NCBI RefSeq assembly: GCF_011174775.1
Contig: NZ_JAANHS010000006.1
Location: 124,001-188,000, forward strand
Reading direction: 5' to 3'
From: Rhodobacter calidifons
GTDB taxonomy: Bacteria; Pseudomonadota; Alphaproteobacteria; Rhodobacterales; Rhodobacteraceae
Length of the DNA: 64,000 bases
The position numbers and the translations under genes are program-made. This document shows positions 35,195 through 44,082 of this stretch, one piece after another. Position 1 is the first letter of the stretch; every line of letters starts with the position of its first letter. The notes below the pieces were generated by a model. That model had not been told where the DNA came from. It saw only the letters and a list, made by a program, of their open reading frames with translations, and did not search any database.

Positions 35195-35998
35195 ATGGAA
35201 CGCATTCAATCCGCACTCGCCAAGGCCCGAGCCGCCCGGGAACGCAAGATGCAGGGGGCCAAGCCCGGCGCGCAGCACGTGATCGAACGCGGGCCCTGGC
35301 ACGACCTGGGGGAGGTGTCGCTTGATTTCAAGCGGCTGGAACGGAACCGCATCGTCGCGATGCATCCCGGCCAGTCCGCCGCCAGTTTCGACCTGATGCG
35401 CACCAACATGAGCCGCACCCTGCGCTCGAACGGCTGGACCCGCGTGGCGATCACCTCGCCCACGCCGGGCTGCGGCAAATCGACGATCGCGTTGAACCTG
35501 GCGTTCAGCCTAGCGCGGATGGCCGATACCCGGGTCCTGCTGATCGAGCTCGACCTGCGGCACCCGTCGCTCCTGAAAATCATGGGTCTGGAACCGGGCC
35601 AGGATTTCGGCGGGATGCTGGCAAGCGGGACGCTGGACCTGCGCCAGATCCGTCGCTGCGGGCCGAATCTGGCCTTTGCGGCAAGCAGCCAGCCCATTGC
35701 CAGCCCGGCCGAGCTTCTGTCCGCACCCCGGACGGCGGACATGATCGACGAGATCGAGACCCGGCTCCGCCCCGATGTCATCCTGTTCGACATGTCGCCG
35801 ATGCTGGTCAATGACGACGCGATCTCGTTCCTCGACCAGGTCGATTGTGCGCTGATGATCGCGGCGGCGGACGAGACCACCGTCACCGAAGTGGACCGCT
35901 GCGGCAAGGACCTGGCCAAGCGGACGCAGGTGCTGGGCGTCGTGCTGAACAAGTGCCGCTATCCCGAGAGGGAAGGCGCGATGGCCTATCCCGAATAG
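35195..35998 (+). CDS. CpsD/CapB-type tyrosine kinase (BY-kinase-like ATPase)
   Basis: A 267-residue cytoplasmic P-loop protein. SPTPGCGKSTIALNLA near residue 90 is the Walker A, LLIELDLRHPSLL the Walker A'-type acidic motif and VILFDMSPML the Walker B; GVVLNKCRYP closes the domain. Bacterial tyrosine kinases of this kind phosphorylate themselves and cycle with the Wzz protein to set polymer length. The C-terminal tail is short and holds only one tyrosine (MAYPE at the end) rather than the usual tyrosine cluster, so autophosphorylation may be reduced or the protein may work as an ATPase partner. Six bases separate it from the Wzz-type gene. Confidence 0.87.
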   Translation: MERIQSALAKARAARERKMQGAKPGAQHVIERGPWHDLGEVSLDFKRLERNRIVAMHPGQSAASFDLMRTNMSRTLRSNGWTRVAITSPTPGCGKSTIALNLAFSLARMADTRVLLIELDLRHPSLLKIMGLEPGQDFGGMLASGTLDLRQIRRCGPNLAFAASSQPIASPAELLSAPRTADMIDEIETRLRPDVILFDMSPMLVNDDAISFLDQVDCALMIAAADETTVTEVDRCGKDLAKRTQVLGVVLNKCRYPEREGAMAYPE

Positions 35999-36042
35999 GC
36001 CGCCCTCGGGATCGGTCAGCCGGCCCGCCCCGGAAACGACAA

Positions 36043-36063
36043 AGGGCCCCGCGAAGGGGCCCT
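36043..36063. terminator. GC-rich hairpin between the EPS operon and the tRNA
   Basis: AGGGCCCC and GGGGCCCT form a perfect eight-pair stem around a five-base loop. On the minus strand it follows the tRNA gene and is trailed by TTTG; on the plus strand it follows the kinase gene, without a clear T run. It probably ends both transcripts, mainly the tRNA. Confidence 0.7.
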
Positions 36064-36077
36064 CTGGCAGGTCCGGA

Positions 36078-36152
36078 TGGAGCGGGCGATGAGATTCGAA
36101 CTCACGACCCTAACCTTGGCAAGGTTATGCTCTACCCCTGAGCTACGCCCGC
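36078..36152 (-). tRNA. tRNA-Gly (anticodon GCC)
   Basis: A full cloverleaf reads on the minus strand: acceptor arms GCGGGCG/CGCCCGC, D-stem GCTC/GAGC, anticodon stem TAACC/GGTTA with loop TTGCCAA (anticodon GCC), T-arm GTGAG-TTCGAAT-CTCAT, discriminator T and an encoded CCA. Total 75 bases including CCA. Confidence 0.97.
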
Positions 36153-36172
36153 GCCGTCTGGACGAGCGAGCA

Positions 36173-36178
36173 TTTATA
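36173..36178 (-). promoter_or_regulatory. Candidate -10 box of the tRNA-Gly gene
   Basis: TATAAA on the minus strand lies 20 bases before the tRNA 5' end, inside an otherwise GC-rich stretch. The place suits a sigma-70-type promoter with a short leader. No clear -35 box was identified. Confidence 0.4.
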
Positions 36179-36447
36179 AAGAGGCGCGGGGGGCCGCAAG
36201 GGGAAAAAAGCATGCGGGCGAAAAAATCTCGCCTCCGCCCGGCGGCGCCGCGCGCTGGCCGAAGCCCACGATGCGGCAGCGGTGTCAAGGCCCTTTGCGG
36301 CTGCGGTAAAATCGGCGCGAGGCGGCGGTCATCCCGGCGCGAAACATCTTGGAATCACGTTTATTTTGAATCGGTTGCGCCCCGAAGTCCCGTGGGGCTT
36401 CCGACCCGGCAATGGATGCCGCGTCGCAGAATACCGGAGTAAGCAGA

Positions 36448-36690
36448 ATGACCAAACTCGCTCTCGTTCTGGCCGTTTCGGCCCTGACCGCTACCGCTGC
36501 CCTTGCCGAAGACGCGGCCAAGGAAGTGGCCGACACCGACGGCAACGGCACCTTCTCGCTGGCCGAGGTGCAGGCTGTCTATGCGAACGTGACCGAAGAG
36601 GCCTTCAAGGCCGCCGACACCGACGCTTCGGGCGAACTGTCGGCCGACGAGCTGAAGGCCGCCATCGAGTCGGGCGCCTTCGCCGCCTGA
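36448..36690 (+). CDS. Small secreted EF-hand protein
   Basis: An 80-residue protein with a Sec signal peptide (MTKLALVLAVSALTATAALA) and two EF-hand-like loops: DTDGNGTFSLAE near residue 31 and DTDASGELSADE near 59, each with acidic residues at the calcium-binding positions. It should be a periplasmic or secreted calcium-binding protein. GGAG lies eight bases before ATG 36448, which decides the start over an upstream in-frame ATG. A strong hairpin terminator follows. The 295-base upstream region, shared with the divergent tRNA gene, must carry its promoter. Partner proteins unknown. Confidence 0.82.
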   Translation: MTKLALVLAVSALTATAALAEDAAKEVADTDGNGTFSLAEVQAVYANVTEEAFKAADTDASGELSADELKAAIESGAFAA

Positions 36691-36712
36691 TCGCGCTTGC
36701 CTGCCGGCACGG

Positions 36713-36734
36713 GGGCCGTCCTTCGGGGCGGCCC
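36713..36734 (+). terminator. Rho-independent-type terminator after the EF-hand gene
   Basis: GGGCCGTCC and GGGCGGCCC pair (one G-T wobble) around a stable TTCG loop, followed by TCTTCGTTTG. It lies 22 bases after the EF-hand stop. Confidence 0.75.
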
Positions 36735-36884
36735 TCTTCGTTTGCGGCTCTGCCGGGTCTGCGCAGGGGCCCCCGGCGCATTTCCGCCGATGCCCGGCCA
36801 GGGCAGGGAACCCTTCCCGATCCCCTGCGTCATCTCGCTGTGAAGGCCGCGCCTCCCGTGCGGCCATACAGACGGAGCGACCAG

Positions 36885-37082
36885 ATGAACAACGACCAGA
36901 TCGCCGGCAAATGGAAGCAGCTGAAAGGCGAGGCCAAGATCCTTTGGGGCAAGCTCACCGATGACGAGCTCGATGTCGCCGAGGGCAACCGGGACAAGCT
37001 CGCCGGGCTGATTCAGGAGCGTTACGGCAAGACCAAGGAACAGGCCGAGGAAGAAGTGAAGAAGTTCTTCGACAAGGTCTGA
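36885..37082 (+). CDS. CsbD-family stress-response protein
   Basis: A 65-residue hydrophilic protein from ATG 36885. It has the CsbD family pattern MNNDQIAGKWKQLKGEAK, KLTDDELDVAEG, LAGLIQERYGKTKEQAEEEV. The first half resembles YjbJ of E. coli, an abundant small cytoplasmic protein induced under stress and in stationary phase. The molecular function of the family is not known. GACGGAGCG lies upstream as a ribosome-binding site. It stands alone and is followed by a hairpin terminator shared with the convergent pyruvate carboxylase gene. Confidence 0.9.
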   Translation: MNNDQIAGKWKQLKGEAKILWGKLTDDELDVAEGNRDKLAGLIQERYGKTKEQAEEEVKKFFDKV

Positions 37083-37092
37083 CCGGAAGACG

Positions 37093-37114
37093 GGGTGGGC
37101 GATTTCGCCCACCC
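37093..37114. terminator. Bidirectional terminator between the CsbD and pyc genes
   Basis: GGGTGGGCG and CGCCCACCC form a perfect nine-pair stem with an ATTT loop, placed exactly between two convergent stop codons (37082 and 37122). There is no long T run on either strand. Confidence 0.7.
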
Positions 37115-37121
37115 TGCACCT

Positions 37122-40100
37122 TCATTCCAGTTCGATCAGCAGGTCCTTCGCCTCGATCTGGCTCCCGGGATGGACGTGGATCGCCTTGACCACCGCCTCG
37201 CGGTCGGCGTGCAGCCCCGTCTCCATCTTCATCGCCTCGATGTTCAGAAGCAGGTCGCCCGCGCGCACCTTCTGGCCCACCGTCACCGCGATCGAGGCCA
37301 CCGCGCCCGGCATCGGCGCGCCGACATGGGCGGGGTTGCCGTCCTGCGCCTTGGGCTTGGCCGCCGTCTTCGCCTTGATCGCACGGTTCGGCACCCGGAT
37401 CACGCGGGGCTGGCCGTTCAGTTCGAAGAAGACCTTGACCTCGCCGTCCTCGGTCGTCTCGCCCACCGCCTGGAGGCGGATTTCCAGCGTCTTGCCGGGG
37501 TCGATCTCGACGCTGATCTCGTCGCCCGGCTGCATGCCGTAGAAGAACACCGGCGTCGGCAGCGTGCGCACCGGGCCATACTGCTTGTGCCGGCCCATGT
37601 AGTCGAGGAAGACCTTGGGATACATCAGGTAGCCGTTCAGGTCCTCGTCATCGACGGTGATCCCGTTCATCTCGGCCGAGATCTTTTTGCGCACGGCTTC
37701 CAGATCGACCGGAGGCAGGGTCTTGCCGGGCCGCTCGGTCAAGGGCTTCTCGCCCTTCAGCACCTTCTTCAGGATGCCCTCGGGCCAGCCGCCGTGGGGC
37801 TGGCCGAGGTTGCCCTTCAGCATGTCCACCACGCTGTCGGGGAAGGCCACATCGACGTTCGGATCCTCGACCTGCGCGCGGGTCAGCCCCTGCGCCACCA
37901 TCATCAGCGCCATGTCGCCGACGACCTTCGAGGAGGGCGTGACCTTCACGATATCGCCGAACATCTGGTTTGCATCGGCATAGGCCTGCGCCACTTCGTG
38001 CCAGCGTTCCTCCAGCCCAAGGCTGCGCGCCTGCGCCTTGAGGTTGGTGAACTGCCCGCCGGGCATCTCGTGCAGATAGACTTCCGATGCGGGGGCCTGA
38101 AGCCCGCTTTCGAAGGCCGCATATTGCTTGCGCACCGCCTCCCAATAGTCGGAAATCTGCCGGATCGCCGCGATGTCCAGACCCGTATCGCGCTCGGTGT
38201 TCCGCAGCGCCTCGACGATCGAGCCAAGGCAGGGCTGCGAGGTTCCGCCCGAGAAGGCATCCATCGCCGCATCGACCGCGTCCACCCCGGCATCGCAGGC
38301 GGCAAGCACCGTCGCCGCCGCCGCGCCCGAGGTGTCGTGGGTGTGGAAGTGGATCGGCAGCCCGATCTCCTGCTTCAGCGCCTTGATGAGGATCTTGGCC
38401 GAAGCGGGTTTCAGCAGCCCCGCCATGTCCTTCAGCCCCAGAACATGCGCGCCCGCAGCCTTCAGTTCTTTCGCGCGGTCCAGGTAGTATTTCAGGTCAT
38501 ACTTCGACCGGGCCGGGTCCAGAAGATCGCCGGTATAGCAGATCGTGCCCTCGCAGACCTTGTTCGCCTCGATCACCGCGTCCATGGCGACGCGCATGTT
38601 CTCGACCCAGTTGAGGGAATCGAACACCCGGAACACGTCCACGCCGGTTTTTGCCGCCTGCAATACGAAGGATCGAACAACATTGTCCGGGTAGTTCGTA
38701 TAGCCCACCCCGTTCGAGGCGCGCAGCAGCATCTGCGTCATCAGGTTCGGCATCGCCGCGCGCAGGTCGCGCAGGCGCTGCCAGGGGCATTCCTGAAGGA
38801 AGCGGTAGGCCACGTCGAAGGTCGCACCGCCCCAGCATTCCACGCTGAACAGCTGCGGCAGGTTCGCGGCATAGGCAGGCGCGACCTTGATCATGTCGAT
38901 CGACCGCATCCGGGTGGCCAGCAGGGACTGGTGCCCGTCGCGCATCGTCGTATCGGTGATCAGCACCCGGGTCTGCGCCTTCATCCAGTCCGCGACGGCC
39001 TGCGGGCCCTTCTGTTCCAGAAGATTGCGCGTCCCCATCGCCGGGTCGGCCTTCAAGGCGGGCGGTTTCGGCGGCTTCGCCTCGGCCGGCGGCCGCGGAC
39101 GGCCCGAGGTCTCGGGGTGCCCGTTCACGGTGATGTCGGCGATGTAGGTAAGGATCTTCGTCGCCCGGTCGCGGCGTTTCTTGAACTGGAACAGCTCGGG
39201 CGTCGTGTCGATGAACTTGGTCGTGTAGGTGTTGTCCAGGAAGGTCGGATGCTTCAGCAGGTTGATGACGAACTCGATGTTCGTCGCCACCCCCCGGATG
39301 CGGAATTCGCGCAGGGCGCGGTCCATCCGGGCAATCGCCTTTTCCGGCGTCTGGGCATGGGCCGTGACCTTCACCAGAAGCGAATCATAATACCGCGTGA
39401 TGACCGACCCGGCATAGGCAGTGCCGCCGTCCAGACGGATGCCGTTGCCCGTAGCGCTACGGTAGGCCGTGAGCCGCCCATAGTCCGGGATGAAATTGTT
39501 CAGCGGGTCTTCCGTCGTCACCCGGCACTGCAGCGCGTGGCCGTTCAGCTTCACATCGGCCTGGCTGGCAACGCCGGTCGCTTCGGGCAGCGACTTGCCT
39601 TCCTCGATCAGGATCTGGGCCTGGACGATGTCGATCCCGGTGACTTCCTCGGTCACCGTGTGTTCGACCTGCACCCGGGGGTTCACCTCGATGAAGTAGA
39701 ACTTCTCGGTATCCATATCCATCAGGAACTCGACGGTGCCCGCGCATTCGTAGTTCACATGGGAACAGATGCGCTTGGCCATCTCGCAGACTTCCTCGCG
39801 CTGAGCCTGCGAAAGGTAGGGGGCAGGCGCGCGCTCGACGACCTTCTGGTTCCGGCGCTGCACGGTGCAGTCGCGCTCCCAGAGGTGCCAGACGTTGCCC
39901 TGCTTGTCGCCCAGGATCTGCACCTCGACATGCCGGGCGCGCTGGATCATCTTCTCCAGATAGCCCTCGCCATTGCCGAAAGCCGCTTCCGCCTCGCGCC
40001 GGCCCTCGCGGACCTTGGCCTCAAGCTCGTCCTCGGACAGGATCGGCCGCATCCCCCGCCCGCCGCCGCCCCAGCTGGCCTTGAGCATCAAGGGATAGCC

Positions 40101-40562
40101 GATCTCTTTCGCCTGGCGCTTGATCTCGGCCATGTCCTCGCCCAGCACCTCGGTCGCCGGGATGACGGGCACGCCCGCCTCCATCGCCACCCGCCGCGCG
40201 CTGGCCTTGTCGCCTAGCGCCCGCATGGTTTCGGCGCGGGGCCCGATGAAGGTGATCCCGGCCTGATCGCAGGCATCGACGAAATCCGGGTTCTCGGACA
40301 GAAGCCCATAGCCCGGATGGATCGCATCCGCCCCGGCCATGCGCGCGACGCGGATGATCTCGGGGATCGACAGGTAAGCCCCCACCGGCGACAGGCCTTC
40401 ACCGATCCGATAGGCCTCGTCCGCCTTGAAGCGATGGAGGCTGAGCTTGTCCTCCTCAGCATAGACCGCGACGGTCTTCTTGCCCAGCTCGTTGGCCGCC
40501 CGCATCACGCGGATCGCGATCTCGCCCCGGTTGGCAACCAGGATCTTCTTGAATTCGGGCAT
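37122..40562 (-). CDS. pyc: Pyruvate carboxylase
   Basis: A 1146-residue single-chain biotin enzyme that carboxylates pyruvate to oxaloacetate to refill the TCA cycle. Order: biotin carboxylase (KKILVANRGEIAIRVMRA at the start, ATP-grasp with SWGGGGRGMR, FIEVNPRVQVEHTVTEE), carboxyltransferase (DTTMRDGHQSLLATRMRS, FHTHDTSGAA), and a C-terminal biotinyl domain with the target lysine in EAMKMETG. The length equals that of typical alpha4 pyruvate carboxylases. I chose ATG 40562 with GGGGGAG eight bases upstream; ten codons upstream of it in the frame look non-coding. It is monocistronic and diverges from the helicase gene. Confidence 0.97.
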   Translation of the reverse strand: MPEFKKILVANRGEIAIRVMRAANELGKKTVAVYAEEDKLSLHRFKADEAYRIGEGLSPVGAYLSIPEIIRVARMAGADAIHPGYGLLSENPDFVDACDQAGITFIGPRAETMRALGDKASARRVAMEAGVPVIPATEVLGEDMAEIKRQAKEIGYPLMLKASWGGGGRGMRPILSEDELEAKVREGRREAEAAFGNGEGYLEKMIQRARHVEVQILGDKQGNVWHLWERDCTVQRRNQKVVERAPAPYLSQAQREEVCEMAKRICSHVNYECAGTVEFLMDMDTEKFYFIEVNPRVQVEHTVTEEVTGIDIVQAQILIEEGKSLPEATGVASQADVKLNGHALQCRVTTEDPLNNFIPDYGRLTAYRSATGNGIRLDGGTAYAGSVITRYYDSLLVKVTAHAQTPEKAIARMDRALREFRIRGVATNIEFVINLLKHPTFLDNTYTTKFIDTTPELFQFKKRRDRATKILTYIADITVNGHPETSGRPRPPAEAKPPKPPALKADPAMGTRNLLEQKGPQAVADWMKAQTRVLITDTTMRDGHQSLLATRMRSIDMIKVAPAYAANLPQLFSVECWGGATFDVAYRFLQECPWQRLRDLRAAMPNLMTQMLLRASNGVGYTNYPDNVVRSFVLQAAKTGVDVFRVFDSLNWVENMRVAMDAVIEANKVCEGTICYTGDLLDPARSKYDLKYYLDRAKELKAAGAHVLGLKDMAGLLKPASAKILIKALKQEIGLPIHFHTHDTSGAAAATVLAACDAGVDAVDAAMDAFSGGTSQPCLGSIVEALRNTERDTGLDIAAIRQISDYWEAVRKQYAAFESGLQAPASEVYLHEMPGGQFTNLKAQARSLGLEERWHEVAQAYADANQMFGDIVKVTPSSKVVGDMALMMVAQGLTRAQVEDPNVDVAFPDSVVDMLKGNLGQPHGGWPEGILKKVLKGEKPLTERPGKTLPPVDLEAVRKKISAEMNGITVDDEDLNGYLMYPKVFLDYMGRHKQYGPVRTLPTPVFFYGMQPGDEISVEIDPGKTLEIRLQAVGETTEDGEVKVFFELNGQPRVIRVPNRAIKAKTAAKPKAQDGNPAHVGAPMPGAVASIAVTVGQKVRAGDLLLNIEAMKMETGLHADREAVVKAIHVHPGSQIEAKDLLIELE

Positions 40563-40741
40563 CGGCGGCACTCCCCCAGGCAGCGTGACCAAGGCACATT
40601 AGGGGTGCTGCATTGCAGCGCAAGAGGGAATGCCGCCGTTTCCCGACAGAAATGCGACAGTATACCCGGGTGCACCGAAGCGGGCGGTTGCATCCCGAAC
40701 AATCCGGGAACTCAGGGCCTTTCCCCCTGCGCGGTTCCGGC

Positions 40742-40747
40742 TATACT
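40742..40747 (+). promoter_or_regulatory. Candidate -10 box very close to the helicase start
   Basis: TATACT lies six bases before ATG 40754. If used, the transcript would start at or next to the ATG and be leaderless; no ribosome-binding site is visible upstream of that ATG, which fits. It may also be chance. Confidence 0.3.
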
Positions 40748-40753
40748 GGCGCG

Positions 40754-43126
40754 ATGAACGGATGGGATGAAGACGAGGCCTTTGCCGCCGCCGCAAATGT
40801 CGTGCCGCTGTCGCAGCGCGCGATGGCGACGCGCGGGACGCCCTATCTGGACGAGCTGAACCCCGCCCAACGCGCCGCCGTTCTGGCGCTGGACGGGCCG
40901 GTCCTGATGCTGGCCGGCGCGGGGACGGGCAAGACAAAGGCGCTGACGGCGCGGATCGTGCATCTTCTGAACCAGCACAAGGCCCGCCCGAACGAGATTC
41001 TGGCCGTGACCTTCACCAACAAGGCCGCGCGCGAGATGAAGGATCGCGTGGGCCGCCTTTTGGGCGAGGTGGCCGAGGGGATGCCCTGGATGGGCACCTT
41101 CCACTCGCTGTCGGTCAAGATCCTGCGCCGGCATGCGGAACTGGTGGGGTTGAAGCCGAATTTCACGATACTGGATACCGACGACCAGTTGCGGCTGTTG
41201 AAGCAGCTGATCCTGGCCGCGAACATCGACGAAAAGCGCTGGCCCGCGCGGCTGCTGGCCTCCCTGATCGACGGCTGGAAAAACCGCGCCTGGACGCCCG
41301 AAAAGGTGCCCTCGTCCGAAGCGGGGGCCTACAACAATCGGGGCACGGAACTTTACGCCGCCTATCAGGACCGCCTCAAGACGCTGAACGCCACGGATTT
41401 CGGCGACCTTCTGTTGCACTGCGTGACGATCTTCCAGACGCACCCGGATGTGCTGGAACAATACCAGCGCTGGTTCCGCTATATCCTTGTGGACGAATAT
41501 CAGGACACCAACGTCTGCCAGTATCTCTGGCTGCGGCTTCTGGCGCAGTCGCACCGGAACATCTGCTGCGTGGGCGACGACGACCAGTCGATCTACGGCT
41601 GGAGGGGCGCCGAGGTCGGCAACATCCTGCGGTTCGAGAAGGATTTCCCCGGCGCGCAGGTGATCCGGCTGGAGCAGAACTATCGCTCCACCGGCCATAT
41701 CCTGGCGGCGGCGTCCGGCATCATCGCCAGGAACGCAGGCCGCCTGGGCAAGACCCTGTGGACGGCGGGGGCCTTGGGCGAGAAGGTGCGGCTGATCGGC
41801 CATTGGGACGGCGAGGAAGAGGCCCGCTGGATCGGCGAAGAGATCGAGGCGATCCAGCGCGGGACGCGGGGCATGGACCCGGTGGACCTGAACCATCAGG
41901 CGATCCTGGTGCGGGCCAGCCACCAGATGCGCGCCTTCGAGGACCGGTTCCTGACCATCGGCCTGCCCTACCGGGTGATCGGCGGGCCGAGGTTCTACGA
42001 ACGCCAGGAAATCCGCGATGCGATGGCCTATTTCCGGCTGGCGGTGTCCCCCGACGACGATCTGGCCTTCGAACGCGTGGTGAACCTGCCCAAGCGCGGC
42101 CTCGGCGACACGGCGCAGGCGAAGATCAACGTGCTGGCGCGGGCGGCGGGGGTGTCGCTCCTCGACGGCGCGCGGGAGGCTTTGGCGAAGGGGGTGATCC
42201 CCGGCAAGGGGGCGGCGCAGCTGCGGGCCTTTGTCGAGGGGGTGGACCGCTGGCATGCGGTCACGCTGCACCCGGAATACGACCACATCCGGCTGGCCGA
42301 GACGATCCTGGAGGAGTCGGGCTACACCGAGATGTGGCTGAACGACAAGACGCCCGAGGCTCCGGGAAGGCTCGACAACCTCAAGGAACTGGTGAAGGCG
42401 CTGGAGCAGTTCGACAACCTTCAGGGGTTCCTCGAACACGTCAGCCTCATCATGGACAACGAGACGGAAGGGGCGGAGGAGAAGGTCACCATCATGACCC
42501 TTCATGCCGCCAAGGGGCTGGAGTTTCCGGTGGTCTTTCTGCCGGGGTGGGAGGACGGGCTGTTTCCCAGCCAGCGCAGCATGGACGAAAGCGGGCTGAA
42601 GGGGCTGGAGGAGGAGCGGCGGCTGGCCTATGTCGGCATCACTCGGGCCGAGCGGCTGGCGACGATCAGCTTTGCCAGTAATCGCCGGGTCTATGGGCAG
42701 TGGCAGTCGCAGCTGCCCTCCCGCTTCATTGATGAGCTGCCCGCCGAGCATGTCGAGGTCCTGACCGCGCCCGGCCTGTATGGCGGCGGGTTCGGCGCGG
42801 CGGCTTCGGTCGGGTTCGGGTCGGGTCTGGAGGAACGGGTCTCGAAGGCGGACGTCTACAACTCTCCCGGCTGGCGGCGGTTGCAGGAGAACTCGGGCAC
42901 CCGCCCCATGCGGCAGCCGCAGGAGACGCGGCATGTGGTGATCGATATGGAGGCCTCGTCCCCCTATGTGATCGGCGACCGGGTCTTCCACCAGAAGTTC
43001 GGCTATGGCGAGATCATGGGGATCGAGGGGGACAAGCTGGACGTGGAGTTCGACCATGCCGGGTCGAAGAAGGTCGTCGCGCGCTGGGTGATCCCGGCGG
43101 ATCGGGTGGATGACGTGCCGTTCTGA
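40754..43126 (+). CDS. uvrD: ATP-dependent DNA helicase, UvrD/PcrA family
   Basis: A 790-residue superfamily 1A helicase used in nucleotide-excision and mismatch repair. Motifs in order: Q-motif LNPAQRAAV, Walker A AGAGTGKTKAL, Ia AVTFTNKAAREMKDRV, GTFHSLSVKILRRH, II LVDEYQDTNVCQY, III GDDDQSIYGWRGAE, IV LEQNYRS, V TLHAAKGLEF, VI EERRLAYVGITRA. A C-terminal tail ending VEFDHAGSKKVVARWVIP is a Tudor-like segment seen in PcrA/UvrD. Start ATG 40754 matches the conserved N-terminus; upstream in-frame codons look non-coding. Motif order cannot separate UvrD from PcrA. Confidence 0.95.
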   Translation: MNGWDEDEAFAAAANVVPLSQRAMATRGTPYLDELNPAQRAAVLALDGPVLMLAGAGTGKTKALTARIVHLLNQHKARPNEILAVTFTNKAAREMKDRVGRLLGEVAEGMPWMGTFHSLSVKILRRHAELVGLKPNFTILDTDDQLRLLKQLILAANIDEKRWPARLLASLIDGWKNRAWTPEKVPSSEAGAYNNRGTELYAAYQDRLKTLNATDFGDLLLHCVTIFQTHPDVLEQYQRWFRYILVDEYQDTNVCQYLWLRLLAQSHRNICCVGDDDQSIYGWRGAEVGNILRFEKDFPGAQVIRLEQNYRSTGHILAAASGIIARNAGRLGKTLWTAGALGEKVRLIGHWDGEEEARWIGEEIEAIQRGTRGMDPVDLNHQAILVRASHQMRAFEDRFLTIGLPYRVIGGPRFYERQEIRDAMAYFRLAVSPDDDLAFERVVNLPKRGLGDTAQAKINVLARAAGVSLLDGAREALAKGVIPGKGAAQLRAFVEGVDRWHAVTLHPEYDHIRLAETILEESGYTEMWLNDKTPEAPGRLDNLKELVKALEQFDNLQGFLEHVSLIMDNETEGAEEKVTIMTLHAAKGLEFPVVFLPGWEDGLFPSQRSMDESGLKGLEEERRLAYVGITRAERLATISFASNRRVYGQWQSQLPSRFIDELPAEHVEVLTAPGLYGGGFGAAASVGFGSGLEERVSKADVYNSPGWRRLQENSGTRPMRQPQETRHVVIDMEASSPYVIGDRVFHQKFGYGEIMGIEGDKLDVEFDHAGSKKVVARWVIPADRVDDVPF

Positions 43127-43129
43127 GGA

Positions 43130-43152
43130 CGCGCCGCGCGCGGCGCGGTTTT
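43130..43152 (+). terminator. Terminator of the helicase gene
   Basis: CGCGCCG and CGGCGCG form a seven-pair stem around CGCG, followed by GTTTTCT, starting three bases after the stop codon. A typical intrinsic terminator. Confidence 0.8.
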
Positions 43153-43292
43153 CTGTGACAACGAAATCAACGGGTTGGCTGTGGGCGTTCAGGTTTGATT
43201 AAGACCTGTCCTGAGGGGCGCAGAGGCTTTGCCGGGTCTTGCACCCGGGTCGGAAGCCGGGGCAGGATCGCGCAAATCCGGGGAGGGACCGC

Positions 43293-43931
43293 ATGGGCAA
43301 CTTGGCCGACCTGACGCAGATCGCAGACCGTCTGGAGGCCCGCGCGGCAGAGGGCGGGCGGGTGATCGCGGCGCTGGCCGGGGCTCCGGGGTCGGGAAAA
43401 TCGACGCTGGCCGACAAGCTGGTGGGCAAGCTGAACGGCCGGAAGCCGGGGCAGGCGGCGGTGCTGCCGATGGACGGGTATCATTACGACGACCTGTATC
43501 TTGTCCCGGCGGGGCTGCGGCCACGCAAGGGCGCGCCGATGACCTTCGACGTGGGCGGGCTTTACCACACGCTGAAGCGGCTGCGGGCACGGGACGAGGA
43601 CGAGGTCGCCGTACCGGTCTTCGACCGCAGGATCGAGATTGCCCGCGCCGGGGCGCGGCTGATCCCGAAGGACGTGCCGATCATCGTGGTCGAAGGCAAC
43701 TGGCTGTTGCTGAACGAAGCGCCCTGGGACCGGCTGCACCCGATGTTCGATCTGACGGTGATGGTCGATGTGCCCGAGCATGTCCTGCGCGCGCGCCTGC
43801 GCGGGCGTTGGGAACGGCTGGGGCTGAGCGAGGCCGAGATTGTTGAAAAGCTGGAAGAAAACGATCTGCCGAATGGGCGCCGGGTGCGCGAATGCTCGAT
43901 CTCGGCGGATCATGTGATCCGCAACGGCTAG
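43293..43931 (+). CDS. Small P-loop kinase (uridine kinase / pantothenate kinase-like; FrcK-like)
   Basis: A 212-residue protein with Walker A AGAPGSGKSTLADKL near residue 31, PMDGYHYDD near 61, RKGAPMTFDV, VPVFDRRIEIA, VVEGNWLLL near 132 and MVDVPEHVLRARL. This order is that of the nucleoside/nucleotide kinase group related to uridine and pantothenate kinases, and close to the FrcK protein linked to fructose uptake in rhizobia. GGGAGGG precedes ATG 43293 by about five bases. No sugar transporter lies nearby, so a role in fructose use is not supported by context. Substrate unknown. Confidence 0.8.
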   Translation: MGNLADLTQIADRLEARAAEGGRVIAALAGAPGSGKSTLADKLVGKLNGRKPGQAAVLPMDGYHYDDLYLVPAGLRPRKGAPMTFDVGGLYHTLKRLRARDEDEVAVPVFDRRIEIARAGARLIPKDVPIIVVEGNWLLLNEAPWDRLHPMFDLTVMVDVPEHVLRARLRGRWERLGLSEAEIVEKLEENDLPNGRRVRECSISADHVIRNG

Positions 43932-44082
43932 CCCCGGAGGCAGTGCGGGAGGCCGGAAAACCCGGCTCGCGCGGGCCCCGTATTCCCGCTGGCCATGCGA
44001 CGGATTTGAAGCTAGTCTGGCGCGCAGGACCCGGGGGATACACCTGGGCCTGAAGGCAGAGCAGACGGACAGGCGGTTTTCC

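Noticed and set aside
37095-40217. Long plus-strand frame opposite pyruvate carboxylase
   Set aside because: Antisense shadow; histidine/arginine/leucine-rich with no recognisable domain.
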